Source: an uncultured Lachnospiraceae bacterium | GTDB lineage: Bacteria; Bacillota; Clostridia; Lachnospirales; Lachnospiraceae | NCBI GenBank assembly: GCA_947629565.1 | Contig: CANREG010000015.1 | Coordinates: 1-51,699 of the forward strand | Length of the DNA: 51,699 nucleotides | Reading direction: 5' to 3' | In this document: piece by piece, positions 1 through 8,843 of the stretch | Position numbering within the stretch: position 1 is the first letter of the stretch | Layout of the letters: each line of letters begins with the position of its first letter | Position numbers and translations under genes: made by a program | Notes under the pieces: generated by a model | Database searches by the model: none | Told to the model about the DNA's origin: nothing | The model's input: only the letters and a program-made list of their open reading frames with translations

Positions 1-825
1 GATAATCCGCTGGGGCTGTATCTGATCGGGAAAATGCCGGCAGACGGCGCAAAGACGGTGGCAATCATAGGGACAAGGGAATGTACCAGATATGGAAGCG
101 AGATGGCCCGCTATTTTGGAAGGGAGCTTTCTAAAAACGGCGTTGCGGTAATAAGCGGACTGGCAAGGGGAGTGGACGGCATGGCCCATGCGGGCGCTTT
201 GGAGGCAGGCGGCTATACGCTTGGTGTGTTGGGCTGTGGAATTGACCGGGTATATCCCCAGGAGAATTACCGGCTTTTTATCGATATGCAGCAGACGGGA
301 GGAATTTTATCCGAGAGCAATGTGGGAACAAAGATGGCGCCGGGATTGTTTCCGGAACGGAACCGATTGATTGCCGGTATGGCAGATGCAATTCTTGTAG
401 TGGAGGCAAGGGAGAGAAGCGGCACCTTTATCACTGTCGACCAGGGATTGGAACAGGGCAGGGAAATCTGCGCCCTTCCCGGCAGGGTGACGGACCATAA
501 CAGCGTGGGCTGCAACCGGCTGATTAAGATGGGAGCCCATATAGTTACGGAGATTCAGGACATATTGGAGATATTAGGCGTAGAAGGAACGCATTTATCC
601 GATTGTGAGAAACTGCCTATAGAGGGCAGGGACATTCAGAAAATGCAGCTTTCTCCCACAGAGCAGGCGGTTTATGGCTGCCTCCGGATAGAACCTAAAT
701 ATCTGGACGAAATCATTGAGGAATTGCAGCTTGCGCCCCAGGAAGTGTGTATGGCGTTGAATCATCTGGCGGTGCGGGGCATAATCGAGGAGCCTTTGGG
801 GAATTATTATGCGATTAAGCTGTAA
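1..825 (+). CDS. dprA: DNA-processing protein DprA (Smf), 5' end outside window
   Basis: DprA binds single-stranded DNA and loads RecA on it during natural transformation and recombination, in the cytoplasm. The frame is open from base 1, so the gene starts upstream; 274 codons are visible and the first ATG at 34 is internal. The LOG/Rossmann-type core is clear: AIIGTRECTRYG near the visible start, then SGLARGVDGMAH, GCGIDRVYP and FPERNRLIAG, all family signatures. The last 60 or so residues look like the winged-helix domain found at the C-terminus of many DprA proteins. The position just upstream of topA is the usual Firmicutes order. Missing N-terminal residues (probably a SAM-like domain) cannot be judged. 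Confidence 0.95.
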   Translation, partial: DNPLGLYLIGKMPADGAKTVAIIGTRECTRYGSEMARYFGRELSKNGVAVISGLARGVDGMAHAGALEAGGYTLGVLGCGIDRVYPQENYRLFIDMQQTGGILSESNVGTKMAPGLFPERNRLIAGMADAILVVEARERSGTFITVDQGLEQGREICALPGRVTDHNSVGCNRLIKMGAHIVTEIQDILEILGVEGTHLSDCEKLPIEGRDIQKMQLSPTEQAVYGCLRIEPKYLDEIIEELQLAPQEVCMALNHLAVRGIIEEPLGNYYAIKL

Positions 826-875
826 TATCAGGGGAAATTTATAATAGGAAGAAAAGGGGAAGTGTAAAATGTGAC

Positions 876-904
876 TTGCACCGACAGAAAAAATGGTGTA
901 TAGT
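876..904 (+). promoter_or_regulatory. Probable sigma-A promoter of topA
   Basis: TTGCAC (876-881), a 17-base spacer and TATAGT (899-904) lie in the dprA-topA gap, about 75 bases before the topA start. Downstream, in what would be the leader, is a perfect 14-bp palindrome TTGCATATATGCAA (927-940) of unknown role. The promoter rests on pattern only. Confidence 0.55.
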
Positions 905-978
905 GGTTTGCGGATTAATCCCGGATTTGCATATATGCAATTAGCGGAATGAATATAAGAACCGGAAGGAGCCGAGTT

Positions 979-3048
979 ATGGCAAAGAATCTTGTTATTG
1001 TTGAGTCACCCGCAAAAGCTAAAACCATTAAGAAATTTCTTGGGAGCAGCTATGAAGTCATTGCATCGAACGGACATATCAGGGATTTGCCGAAATCCCA
1101 GATGGGAATTGATGTGGACAACGATTTTGAACCCAAATACATTACCATACGGGGAAAGGGAGAACTTTTATCCGCGCTTCGCAAGGAAGTGAAAAAGGCA
1201 GATAAGGTGTATCTGGCTACTGATCCGGACCGGGAGGGGGAAGCTATTTCATGGCATTTATCCAAGGCGTTAAAGCTGGAGGATAAGAAGTATAAGCGGA
1301 TTACCTTTAATGAGATTACAAAGAATGCAGTAAAAGGCTCTTTAAAAAACGCCAGAGATATTGATATGAATCTGGTGGACGCCCAGCAGGCAAGGCGTGT
1401 TCTTGACCGGTTGGTAGGATATGAGATAAGCCCCCTTTTGTGGGTTAAGATAAAAAGAGGATTGAGCGCAGGACGGGTACAGTCTGTTGCGCTTAGGTTA
1501 ATCTGCGACAGGGAAGATGAGATTAACCGTTTTGTTCCTGAAGAATACTGGACTTTGGAGGTTTCGGCACTGCCCAAGGGGGCAAAGCAGCCCTTTACGG
1601 CCAAACTCCAGCGCACGCCGAAGGGAAAAGCAGAGATTCATTCCAAGGCAGAGATGGAGCAGATATTATCCGATTTAAAAGGGGTAAGATTATCCGTTGC
1701 GGATCTTAAAAAGAGCACAAGAATGAAGAAAGCCCCTCTGCCTTTTACGACATCGACATTGCAGCAGGAGGCGGCCAGAAAACTGAATTTTGCTACCGGC
1801 AAGACCATGCGGATTGCCCAGCAGCTCTATGAAGGCGTGGAGATTAAAGGCAGGGGCAGCGTAGGTCTGATTACTTATCTGAGAACGGATTCCGTTCGGA
1901 TTTCGGAGGAAGCAGCGGCGGCAGCGCTTGATTATATTACCAAACATTATGGAAAAGAATATGTGGGAACGGCAAAGAGAAAAGCAGACAACGGCAAGAA
2001 GATACAGGACGCCCACGAGGCAATCCGGCCTACGGATGTGGAACTGTCGCCGGTCAGGCTGAAGGAACAGTTGTCAAGAGATCAGTTCCGCTTATATCAG
2101 CTTATCTATAACCGCTTTCTGGCAAGCCAGATGGAGGCGGCCAGATACGAAAGCGAGACGCTCAAGTTAGAGGGAAAAGGGTATGAATTTGGAGCAGTTT
2201 CCACGAAACTTGCATTTGACGGTTTTATGGCTGTGTATGTTTTAGAAGATGAGGAGGATATGAAAAACCGCTTCCGCAATATTGAAACAGGTTCAGAGGT
2301 TACGGTAAAGGAGTTGATTGACAAACAGCATTTTACTCAGCCGCCGGCCCATTACACCGAGGGAGCGTTAGTCAAACAGCTTGAGGAATTGGGAATAGGA
2401 AGGCCGAGTACCTATGCGCCCACCATTTCTACGATTCTTGCCAGACGGTATGTGGTGAAAGAGAACCGGAATCTGTATGTGACGGAGCTTGGCGAGGCGG
2501 TGAACCAGATTATGGTGAAGGGATTTCCGGTAATTGTCGATACGGAATTTACGGCAAATTTAGAGTCTCTGCTCGATAACATAGAAGAGGGCAGTGTTCG
2601 CTGGAAGACGGTGGTGGCTAATTTTTATCCCGATTTAGAGGCGGCGGTAAAGGCGGCCAATGAAGAGTTAGAGCATGTTAAGATTGAGGACGAGGTGACA
2701 GATGAAATCTGTGAGGAATGTGGCCGCAATCTCGTCATAAAATATGGGCCTTATGGTAAATTTTTGGCCTGTCCGGGATTTCCGGAGTGTCGGTTTACAA
2801 AGCCCCATTTTGAAAAAATCGGCGTGGCCTGTCCGAAGTGCGGAAAGGATCTTGTGCTTCGAAAGACCAAAAAGGGAAGGAAGTATTACGGCTGTATTGA
2901 CAATCCGGACTGTGATTTTATGTCCTGGCAGAAACCATCTTCTGTCTTTTGTGCCAAATGTAACCATATCATGCTGGAAAAGGGAAATAAGCTGGTCTGC
3001 AGCAACAGCGAGTGCGGCTATAGCTGCGAAAAACCGCCAAAACAGTGA
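979..3048 (+). CDS. topA: DNA topoisomerase I (type IA)
   Basis: Relaxes negative supercoils by cutting one strand through a 5'-phosphotyrosine. The 689-residue product has the usual bacterial layout: N-terminal TOPRIM (LVIVESPAKAKTI at residues 4-16, then the ATDPDREGEAISWH motif), the four-domain core with the catalytic tyrosine at about 300 in GLITYLRTDSVR, and three C-terminal four-cysteine zinc ribbons from residue 578 on. I chose ATG 979 over the upstream in-frame ATG 949 because AAGGAG sits 8-10 bases before it and the protein then starts with the conserved MAKNLVIVESPAK. It lies downstream of dprA with its own likely promoter. Confidence 0.97.
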   Translation: MAKNLVIVESPAKAKTIKKFLGSSYEVIASNGHIRDLPKSQMGIDVDNDFEPKYITIRGKGELLSALRKEVKKADKVYLATDPDREGEAISWHLSKALKLEDKKYKRITFNEITKNAVKGSLKNARDIDMNLVDAQQARRVLDRLVGYEISPLLWVKIKRGLSAGRVQSVALRLICDREDEINRFVPEEYWTLEVSALPKGAKQPFTAKLQRTPKGKAEIHSKAEMEQILSDLKGVRLSVADLKKSTRMKKAPLPFTTSTLQQEAARKLNFATGKTMRIAQQLYEGVEIKGRGSVGLITYLRTDSVRISEEAAAAALDYITKHYGKEYVGTAKRKADNGKKIQDAHEAIRPTDVELSPVRLKEQLSRDQFRLYQLIYNRFLASQMEAARYESETLKLEGKGYEFGAVSTKLAFDGFMAVYVLEDEEDMKNRFRNIETGSEVTVKELIDKQHFTQPPAHYTEGALVKQLEELGIGRPSTYAPTISTILARRYVVKENRNLYVTELGEAVNQIMVKGFPVIVDTEFTANLESLLDNIEEGSVRWKTVVANFYPDLEAAVKAANEELEHVKIEDEVTDEICEECGRNLVIKYGPYGKFLACPGFPECRFTKPHFEKIGVACPKCGKDLVLRKTKKGRKYYGCIDNPDCDFMSWQKPSSVFCAKCNHIMLEKGNKLVCSNSECGYSCEKPPKQ

Positions 3049-3084
3049 CATTTTGATTTTAACAGCCTCCTTTTCATAAAATTG

Positions 3085-3113
3085 TTGTTATTGTTTTAAA
3101 TTTGTGTTAAAAT
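3085..3113 (+). promoter_or_regulatory. Probable sigma-A promoter of codY
   Basis: TTGTTA (3085-3090), a 17-base spacer and TAAAAT (3108-3113), preceded by a TG extended -10 element. The codY start is 23 bases further on. The region is A/T-rich; I do not see a convincing CodY box here, so autoregulation is not supported. Confidence 0.45.
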
Positions 3114-3135
3114 TGTAGTTGGATTGGAGGAGGTT

Positions 3136-3906
3136 ATGAGTGTACAGTTATTAGATAAGACGAGGAAGATTAATCAGCTTCTGCATAATAACAGCTCTCA
3201 TAAGGTTATCTTTAATGATATTTGCAGGGTGTTAAGCGAGATTTTAGAATCAGACATATTAGTGATCAGCAGGAAGGGAAAGGTTTTGGGCATCCGGAAC
3301 CGTTCCGATATTCGTGAGATAACAGAACTGATTACCCAGGATGTGGGCGGGTTCATTGATAATATGCTGAATGAAAGACTGCTTGGAGTATTGTCTACCA
3401 AGGAGAATGTGAATCTTGCAACCTTAGGTTTTGAATTTGAACATGTAGAAAAGTACCGGGCAATTATTACTCCCATTGATATTGCAGGGGAGCGGTTGGG
3501 GACTGTATTTCTGTATAAGGAGAATCAGCAGTACACGATAGATGATATTATCCTCAGTGAATATGGTACTACCGTGGTTGGTTTGGAAATGATGCGGAGT
3601 GTCAATGAAGAATCTGAGGAGGAAAGCCGCAAGCTTGCCATTGTCCGTTCCGCAATCAGCACCTTGTCTAATTCGGAGCAGGAGGCAATTGTTCATGTGT
3701 TTGATGAGCTAGAAGGAACAGAAGGGATTTTGGTTGCTTCTAAGATTGCTGACAGGGTGGGAATTACCCGTTCTGTGATTGTGAATGCGTTGCGCAAATT
3801 TGAAAGCGCAGGCGTGATTGAGACCAAATCTGCAGGCATGAAGGGAACTTATATCAAGGTCTTGAATGAGCTGATATTTGACGAGCTTGACAAACTGCAT
3901 AAGTGA
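3136..3906 (+). CDS. codY: GTP- and branched-chain-amino-acid-sensing transcriptional pleiotropic regulator CodY
   Basis: Global nutritional repressor of low-GC Gram-positives; it binds AATTTTCWGAAAATT-like boxes when GTP and isoleucine are plentiful. The 256-residue product matches family length. The N-terminal GAF-type sensor begins LLDKTRKINQLLHN, and the C-terminal winged helix (about residues 197-245) includes ASKIADRVGITRSVIVNALR, the highly conserved CodY recognition helix region. ATG 3136 follows GGAGGAGG at good spacing, so it is preferred to the TTG at 3124. It stands directly upstream of flgB as in B. subtilis, and a near-consensus CodY box lies inside the flagellar cluster at 15600-15614. 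Confidence 0.97.
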   Translation: MSVQLLDKTRKINQLLHNNSSHKVIFNDICRVLSEILESDILVISRKGKVLGIRNRSDIREITELITQDVGGFIDNMLNERLLGVLSTKENVNLATLGFEFEHVEKYRAIITPIDIAGERLGTVFLYKENQQYTIDDIILSEYGTTVVGLEMMRSVNEESEEESRKLAIVRSAISTLSNSEQEAIVHVFDELEGTEGILVASKIADRVGITRSVIVNALRKFESAGVIETKSAGMKGTYIKVLNELIFDELDKLHK

Positions 3907-4033
3907 GAAAGGGAATTGGAATGGCAAATGGATTTGTGGGTTCTTTCATGAGTCCTTTGCTATTGTTATTTTATGATAGAGGCATGGAAATTATGACTAT
4001 ATATTATCATTTTATAGAAAGGTGGATGCAGGT

Positions 4034-4426
4034 ATGATCAATACCAATATTTACAACTACATTAATGTTCTGGAAAAAGCGGCCAGCGCAGCCAATTCCA
4101 GGGAAGAGATTCTTACCAATAATCTTGCCAATGTAGATACGCCGAATTATAAGAGAAAAGATGTTGCCTTTCAGGATTTTTTAGAGCAGGCATTAATCGG
4201 CGGGGAACCGCTTGACGAGCGGATTGCCGAAGTGAATACGCATCTGTCGGATTTCGGCGGGTTGATTTATACAGATTCCTCCAGCCTTTCCTACCGTCTG
4301 GACGGAAACAATGTGGATGCAGACGCGGAAAGCGCCAAACTGGCGGAGAACCAGATCCGGTATAATACATTAGTGGATATGATTAATCAGGAATTCAGCC
4401 GGTATAAGATTGTATTAGCCAAATAG
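4034..4426 (+). CDS. flgB: Flagellar proximal rod protein FlgB
   Basis: Forms part of the proximal rod linking the MS ring to the distal rod; exported by the flagellar type III system. 130 residues, normal length. The conserved N-terminal rod/hook motif is NNLANVDTPNYKRKDVAF, and the C-terminal amphipathic helix ends QIRYNTLVDMINQEFSRYK. ATG 4034 follows AAAGGTGG with 8-base spacing; the GTG at 4022 would put the ribosome site inside the gene. First gene of the fla/che cluster. The 127-base gap after codY has no clear terminator, so read-through from codY is possible. TATATT at 4000-4005 is a possible -10, but I see no good -35. Confidence 0.96.
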   Translation: MINTNIYNYINVLEKAASAANSREEILTNNLANVDTPNYKRKDVAFQDFLEQALIGGEPLDERIAEVNTHLSDFGGLIYTDSSSLSYRLDGNNVDADAESAKLAENQIRYNTLVDMINQEFSRYKIVLAK

Positions 4427-4441
4427 AGGAGGTAGCAGAGT

Positions 4442-4885
4442 ATGAGCAGCGGAATCTTTAATGCAATGGATGTTGCGGCTTCGGGAATGACCGCACAGCG
4501 GACAAGGCTGGATATCATTTCCCAGAATCTGGCCAATGTCAATACAACAAGAGACGAGAATGGCGAGGTGTACAGAAGACAGACCGTTGTCTTTCAGGAG
4601 AATTCCAATTCCTCCTTTGACCACATCTTAAGCAATAAGTTAGAGACTTATGATGCAAGGGGCGTAAAGATTGCGGCTATTGTAGAAGATACAAGAGAGG
4701 GCGCTATGGCTTATGATCCCACGCATCCGGATGCAGATGAGAATGGATATGTCACCCTGCCCAATGTGAATACGGTGACAGAGATGACCAATATGATCGA
4801 CGCCAGCCGCTCCTATGAGGCCAACGCCACCGCCTTTAATGCAGCGAAGGCTATGGCGTCTAAGGGACTGGAACTGATGCAGTAA
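4442..4885 (+). CDS. flgC: Flagellar basal-body rod protein FlgC
   Basis: Proximal rod subunit exported through the flagellar secretion channel. The 147-residue protein is of typical length, with the N-terminal rod motif SGMTAQRTRLDIISQNLANV and the C-terminal coiled-coil region that ends ATAFNAAKAMASKGLELMQ. It starts 15 bases after flgB with AGAGGAGGT upstream, so the two genes are surely co-transcribed. No anomaly seen. Confidence 0.97.
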   Translation: MSSGIFNAMDVAASGMTAQRTRLDIISQNLANVNTTRDENGEVYRRQTVVFQENSNSSFDHILSNKLETYDARGVKIAAIVEDTREGAMAYDPTHPDADENGYVTLPNVNTVTEMTNMIDASRSYEANATAFNAAKAMASKGLELMQ

Positions 4886-4946
4886 TATTTTATGCGCTGC
4901 AGGAATGATAATATTAGATTACGCATAGACATGAAAGGGTGAGAAG

Positions 4947-5261
4947 ATGGCTGTTTCAGCAGTACACAATATAGGAACCAATGATTCTATTTTACAGCAG
5001 GCGGCAAGTCCGAAGATCAGCACAGACGGGGCAAAGTCTTTTGACAATCTGCTGACCTCTGCGATTGATATGTATAAGCAGACGGATGACTTACAAAAGG
5101 CGGCAGAGCAGGCCGAGGTGAATTTTTCCCTGGGGTATGCCAACAGCACCCATGAGCTTGGTGTGGCGCAGCAGAAGGCGAATATAGCGCTACAATATAC
5201 AGTGAATGTGACCAACAAGGTAATAGATGCATATAAAGAATTAATGAATTTGCAGATTTAA
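4947..5261 (+). CDS. fliE: Flagellar hook-basal body complex protein FliE
   Basis: FliE joins the MS ring to the rod and is the first rod-type protein exported. The 104-residue product has the family pattern: variable N-terminus, then FDNLLTSAIDMYKQTDDLQK and the conserved end with AQQKANIALQYTVNVTNKVI followed by AYKELMNLQI. AAAGGGTGAGAAG precedes the ATG. It follows flgC after a 61-base gap that contains only a weak inverted repeat (TATGCG...CGCATA), and precedes fliF in the standard order. Confidence 0.95.
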   Translation: MAVSAVHNIGTNDSILQQAASPKISTDGAKSFDNLLTSAIDMYKQTDDLQKAAEQAEVNFSLGYANSTHELGVAQQKANIALQYTVNVTNKVIDAYKELMNLQI

Positions 5262-5294
5262 TAAATAAACGACACTTATAAAGTAGGGAGTACT

Positions 5295-6911
5295 ATGCTA
5301 GACAGATTAAAATCCATACAGGCCAAGATTGTTGAATTTTGGAATCGTTTTACAAGTAAACAAAAGACATTGATTATATCCATATCCGCAGCCGTTATTT
5401 TGACATTGGTAGCGTTAGTTTTGCTACTTAACCGGGCTAAGTATGTGGAATTAGTCACCTTTGACAACACTGCAGATGCAGCGGCGGCAAAGGAAGTGTT
5501 AGACGAGGCTGGAATTCAGTTTACGGTTTCCGGTAACGGTCTGGTCTTTACAGTTAATGAAAAGGATGAATCCAATGCCAGACTGGCGTTAGGAGAGAAT
5601 AATATTGCCACGAACCGGAATGACGATTTGGACTGGCTTTTTGATAACAGTATGTCCACTACAGACAGCGAGAGGCGGCTTAAGGATAAGATTGTGACGC
5701 AGAATAACATCGGCAGTGATTTGGAGTTAATTGACGGCGTTAAGCAGGCGTCCGTACAGATTACGGTTCCAGATTCCACCAATTCCCTGCTCTCACAGGA
5801 AAAGGAAGCCTCTGCCAGTGTGTTACTGATTACCACTGAAGATTTTAAGGAGGAAAGCGTGGAGGCGATTGCGAATCTGGTGGCAACGTCTCTTGGCAAT
5901 AAGACTACCAATTCCATAAGGATTGTGGATCAGACCGGCAACCTGTTGTTTGGCGGGGATAACGACACGACGACGGCGGCAGGATCTGCAAACCAGACCA
6001 TGAAGATACAGAATCAGGTTGTGAACAATATCCAGGATCAGGTGCGTAGTCTGTTTGTCAATTCAGGGATATACAATGACGCTGAGGTAAAGGCAAATTT
6101 GGATATTAACCTTAACAAGATTACGGTAGAGGACGAACATCACTATACAGATGACGAAGAAGAGGATACCGGTCCAATGGTGGAGCGGTACACTTATGAT
6201 GCAGAGAATACGGACGGCGTGGTTGGCATACCGGGAACGGATTCCAATGACGACGAGGTGAACCAGTATGAAATGGTAGACGGAAGCGGCGCCAACAGCA
6301 ATGCCAGCGTGGTAAGACAGGAGTACCACGACAGTGTGACCAAGACCTATACGGAGGAGGCAGTGGGTACCATTGACACAGCCAATTCCAGTATTGCAGT
6401 GGTGTTGAGCCGCTATGTGATATATGATGAGGAGACGCTTCGCAAGGCGGGTCAGTTAAGGGGAACCAATTTTGAGGAATTTCAGGAAGAGAACGGGGAG
6501 CGGAAGCCCATCGAGGTTGATGAGCAGACCTATGGCTTAGTACAGGCGGCTACGGGAATCAGCACGGATAATATTCAGATTCAGGCATTTGAAGTGCCAC
6601 TGTTTTATCCGAAGGAGACAACGGCAGCGGAGACGGTTGCCAATTATCTGCAGTTTGTTCTGGCAATTTTGATTGTCGCCCTGCTTTGCTTTGTAGTATT
6701 CAAGGGAATGAAACCGGTGGAGGTGTCCGAGTTAGAGCCGGAGCTTTCTGTGGAAGCGCTGCTGGCTACCACCAAAGAGAATCAGACATTAGAGGATATT
6801 CAGTTTAGTGATAAATCGGCGACCAGACAGCAGATTGAGCGGTTTGTGGATGAGAATCCGGAAGAGGTTGCGCTGCTTTTGCGAAACTGGCTGGAAGATG
6901 ATTGGGATTAA
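5295..6911 (+). CDS. fliF: Flagellar MS-ring protein FliF
   Basis: Builds the MS ring in the cytoplasmic membrane and houses the export gate. The 538 residues include a first TM segment at about 25-46, the YscJ/FliF periplasmic ring-building domain, an acidic low-complexity insertion (about residues 280-330), a second TM segment at about 451-471, and a cytoplasmic tail whose end, QQIERFVDENPEEVALLLRN, is the FliG-binding helix pair. It starts 33 bases after fliE with GTAGGGAG before the ATG. Its stop falls before the likely fliG start. Confidence 0.97.
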   Translation: MLDRLKSIQAKIVEFWNRFTSKQKTLIISISAAVILTLVALVLLLNRAKYVELVTFDNTADAAAAKEVLDEAGIQFTVSGNGLVFTVNEKDESNARLALGENNIATNRNDDLDWLFDNSMSTTDSERRLKDKIVTQNNIGSDLELIDGVKQASVQITVPDSTNSLLSQEKEASASVLLITTEDFKEESVEAIANLVATSLGNKTTNSIRIVDQTGNLLFGGDNDTTTAAGSANQTMKIQNQVVNNIQDQVRSLFVNSGIYNDAEVKANLDINLNKITVEDEHHYTDDEEEDTGPMVERYTYDAENTDGVVGIPGTDSNDDEVNQYEMVDGSGANSNASVVRQEYHDSVTKTYTEEAVGTIDTANSSIAVVLSRYVIYDEETLRKAGQLRGTNFEEFQEENGERKPIEVDEQTYGLVQAATGISTDNIQIQAFEVPLFYPKETTAAETVANYLQFVLAILIVALLCFVVFKGMKPVEVSELEPELSVEALLATTKENQTLEDIQFSDKSATRQQIERFVDENPEEVALLLRNWLEDDWD

Positions 6912-6937
6912 AGAGTGAATCGTTTGGAGGAGAAGGT

Positions 6938-7951
6938 ATGGCGGCATCATATGAAGATATTTCTGGTATTCAGAAAGCGGCAATTTTATTGATTTCTTTA
7001 GGCCCTGAGAAATCTGCAAATATTTTCAGGCATTTGAAGGATGATGAAATTGAGTCCCTGACACTGGAAATTGCAAATACCAGAAGCGTACCCCCGGATT
7101 TGAAGGAGCGGGTACTGGAAGAATTTTATGAAGTATGTCTCGCCCAGCAGTATATTGCAGAGGGCGGTATCAACTATGCAAAGGAATTGCTTGACAAGGC
7201 TCTTGGCGAGGACAGGGCAAGGGATGTAATCGGAAGACTGACCGCATCCTTACAGGTCCGGCCTTTTGAATTTGTCCGTAAGGCGGATCCGTCGCAGCTT
7301 CTTAACTTTATTCAGGAGGAGCACCCTCAGACCATCGCCTTGATTCTGGCCTATCTGCCCTCCAGTCAGGCGGCGGCGGTTGTAAGCGCCCTTCCTCCGG
7401 AAAAGCAGGCGGATGTTGCAAAGCGTATTGCCCTGATGGACCGCACCAGTCCGGATGTCATCAAAGAGGTGGAAAAGGTATTGGAGAAGAAATTATCGTC
7501 TTTGGTCAATCAGGATTACACGATTGTGGGCGGCGTAGACGCAATCGTATCCATATTGAATACGGTTGACAGAAGTACTGAGAAACATATTATGGAGACA
7601 TTGGAGATTGAGGAACCGGAACTGGCAGATGAAATCCGCCGGAAAATGTTCGTATTCGAGGATATTCTTACGCTTGATAACCGGGCAATCCAGACGGTAC
7701 TTCGCGAAGTGGACAACAACGAGCTTGCCATTGCCCTTAAGAATGCCAACGAGGATGTACAGAACTGTATTTTCAGCAATCTTTCTTCCCGTCTGGCTAC
7801 CATGATCAAAGAGGACATGGAATATATGGGTCCGGTCCGCCTGAAGGATGTAGAGGAAGCACAGCAGAAGATTGTAAATATTATCAGAAAGCTGGAGGAT
7901 ACCGGCGAGATTGTTATCTCCCGTGGTGGAGGTGACGAGATTATTGTCTAA
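6938..7951 (+). CDS. fliG: Flagellar motor switch protein FliG
   Basis: FliG sits on FliF at the cytoplasmic face and turns ion flow through MotA/MotB into torque. The product is 337 residues. The N-terminal domain begins ISGIQKAAILLISLGPEKSA, the middle domain has the EHPQ motif at about residues 128-131, and the C-terminal torque helix domain (FEDILTLDNRAIQTVLREV) is intact. An in-frame ATG at 6902 overlaps fliF, but ATG 6938 has GGAGGAGAAGG in front and gives a normal-length N-terminus. The stop overlaps the likely fliH start by 8 bases. Confidence 0.97.
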   Translation: MAASYEDISGIQKAAILLISLGPEKSANIFRHLKDDEIESLTLEIANTRSVPPDLKERVLEEFYEVCLAQQYIAEGGINYAKELLDKALGEDRARDVIGRLTASLQVRPFEFVRKADPSQLLNFIQEEHPQTIALILAYLPSSQAAAVVSALPPEKQADVAKRIALMDRTSPDVIKEVEKVLEKKLSSLVNQDYTIVGGVDAIVSILNTVDRSTEKHIMETLEIEEPELADEIRRKMFVFEDILTLDNRAIQTVLREVDNNELAIALKNANEDVQNCIFSNLSSRLATMIKEDMEYMGPVRLKDVEEAQQKIVNIIRKLEDTGEIVISRGGGDEIIV

Positions 7952-8843
7952 TCTGATTAAGTCGGGATTTATCGCATTTTCCAAGGAAAATACGCTGGTG
8001 ATTGATACTAATGAGAATAAGATTATCAAAGCCTTAGACAGCGCTGCGGAGGCAGCGGAGAATGAAGCTGCGGAAAGTGAGGCTTCTGTGGAAGAAGCGT
8101 TAGCAGAAGCAATGGTTCGGGACGCCGAGATGGAGGGCATGGATTTTGATGAGGATGTGCTTACCATGGATACCTCAGAGCTTCCCAATCTGCCGGATTC
8201 TGCCGATAAGTTAAAGCAGATGGCGGACGACATTGTAACGGCGGCAAAGAAGGATGCAGAACTGATTGTGAATCAGGCCCATGACGAGGTGGAGCATATG
8301 CGGGCCGTTGCCTATGACGAGGCCAAAGAGATTCGGCGCAAAGCCCAGGAAGAAGGCTACGAGGCCGGTTACGGGGAAGGCCGGGCCACTGCGGAGCGCG
8401 AGCTTAAGGAGCAGACCGACGCCTTAGAGGAACGGGGAAACGAATTAGAGCAGGAATACATAGAGAAAGAAGAACGCCTGATTGCGGATACAGAGCGGAA
8501 AATGGTGGATTTGCTCTGTCAGTTGATTCCTTCCGTTACCGGCGTGGTGATTGACAACCAGCGGGATGTGCTTTTATATATGATTAATGCGGCTATGCAG
8601 GATTTAGATAACAGCCGGCATTTTGTTATAAAGGTATCTGCCAATGATTATGAGGAATTAGCCGGGCGGAAAGATGAGATTTACGGGGCGTTAAATCCCA
8701 ACATTACAGTGGAGATTTTTGAGGACGCCCAGCTTTCAGACCGGCAGTGCTTAATTGAGACGGATAACGGCATTGTGGATGTAAGTTTGGATGTGCAGCT
8801 TGACAACCTGATTACGGCGTTGCGGTTGATGATAAAGGAATAG
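7944..8843 (+). CDS. fliH: Flagellar assembly protein FliH (export ATPase regulator)
   Basis: FliH dimers hold the export ATPase FliI at the C-ring. I place the start at TTG 7944, which has GGAGGTGA 8 bases upstream and overlaps the end of fliG by 8 bases; the frame is open further upstream to TTG 7911 without a ribosome site. The 299-residue product has an acidic Ala/Glu-rich N-terminal half, a long coiled coil with FliH-type GxxxG-like repeats (EGYEAGYGEGRATAERELKE), and the V-ATPase E-subunit-like C-terminal domain. It is followed without gap by fliI, as expected. Confidence 0.9.
   Translation: MSNLIKSGFIAFSKENTLVIDTNENKIIKALDSAAEAAENEAAESEASVEEALAEAMVRDAEMEGMDFDEDVLTMDTSELPNLPDSADKLKQMADDIVTAAKKDAELIVNQAHDEVEHMRAVAYDEAKEIRRKAQEEGYEAGYGEGRATAERELKEQTDALEERGNELEQEYIEKEERLIADTERKMVDLLCQLIPSVTGVVIDNQRDVLLYMINAAMQDLDNSRHFVIKVSANDYEELAGRKDEIYGALNPNITVEIFEDAQLSDRQCLIETDNGIVDVSLDVQLDNLITALRLMIKE

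Noticed and set aside
3099-3114. CodY autoregulatory box before codY
   Set aside because: AATTTGTGTTAAAATT has at least five mismatches to the consensus in the centre; A/T-rich chance similarity.
3907-4033. c-di-GMP riboswitch or sigma-28 promoter before flgB
   Set aside because: Clostridial flgB operons may carry a GEMM riboswitch, but I find neither its conserved core nor TAAA-N15-GCCGATAA here.
7493-8233. 246-codon frame on the minus strand over fliG/fliH
   Set aside because: Ser/Ala-rich mirror of strongly supported + strand genes; the same applies to 24142-24816 and 37058-37729.
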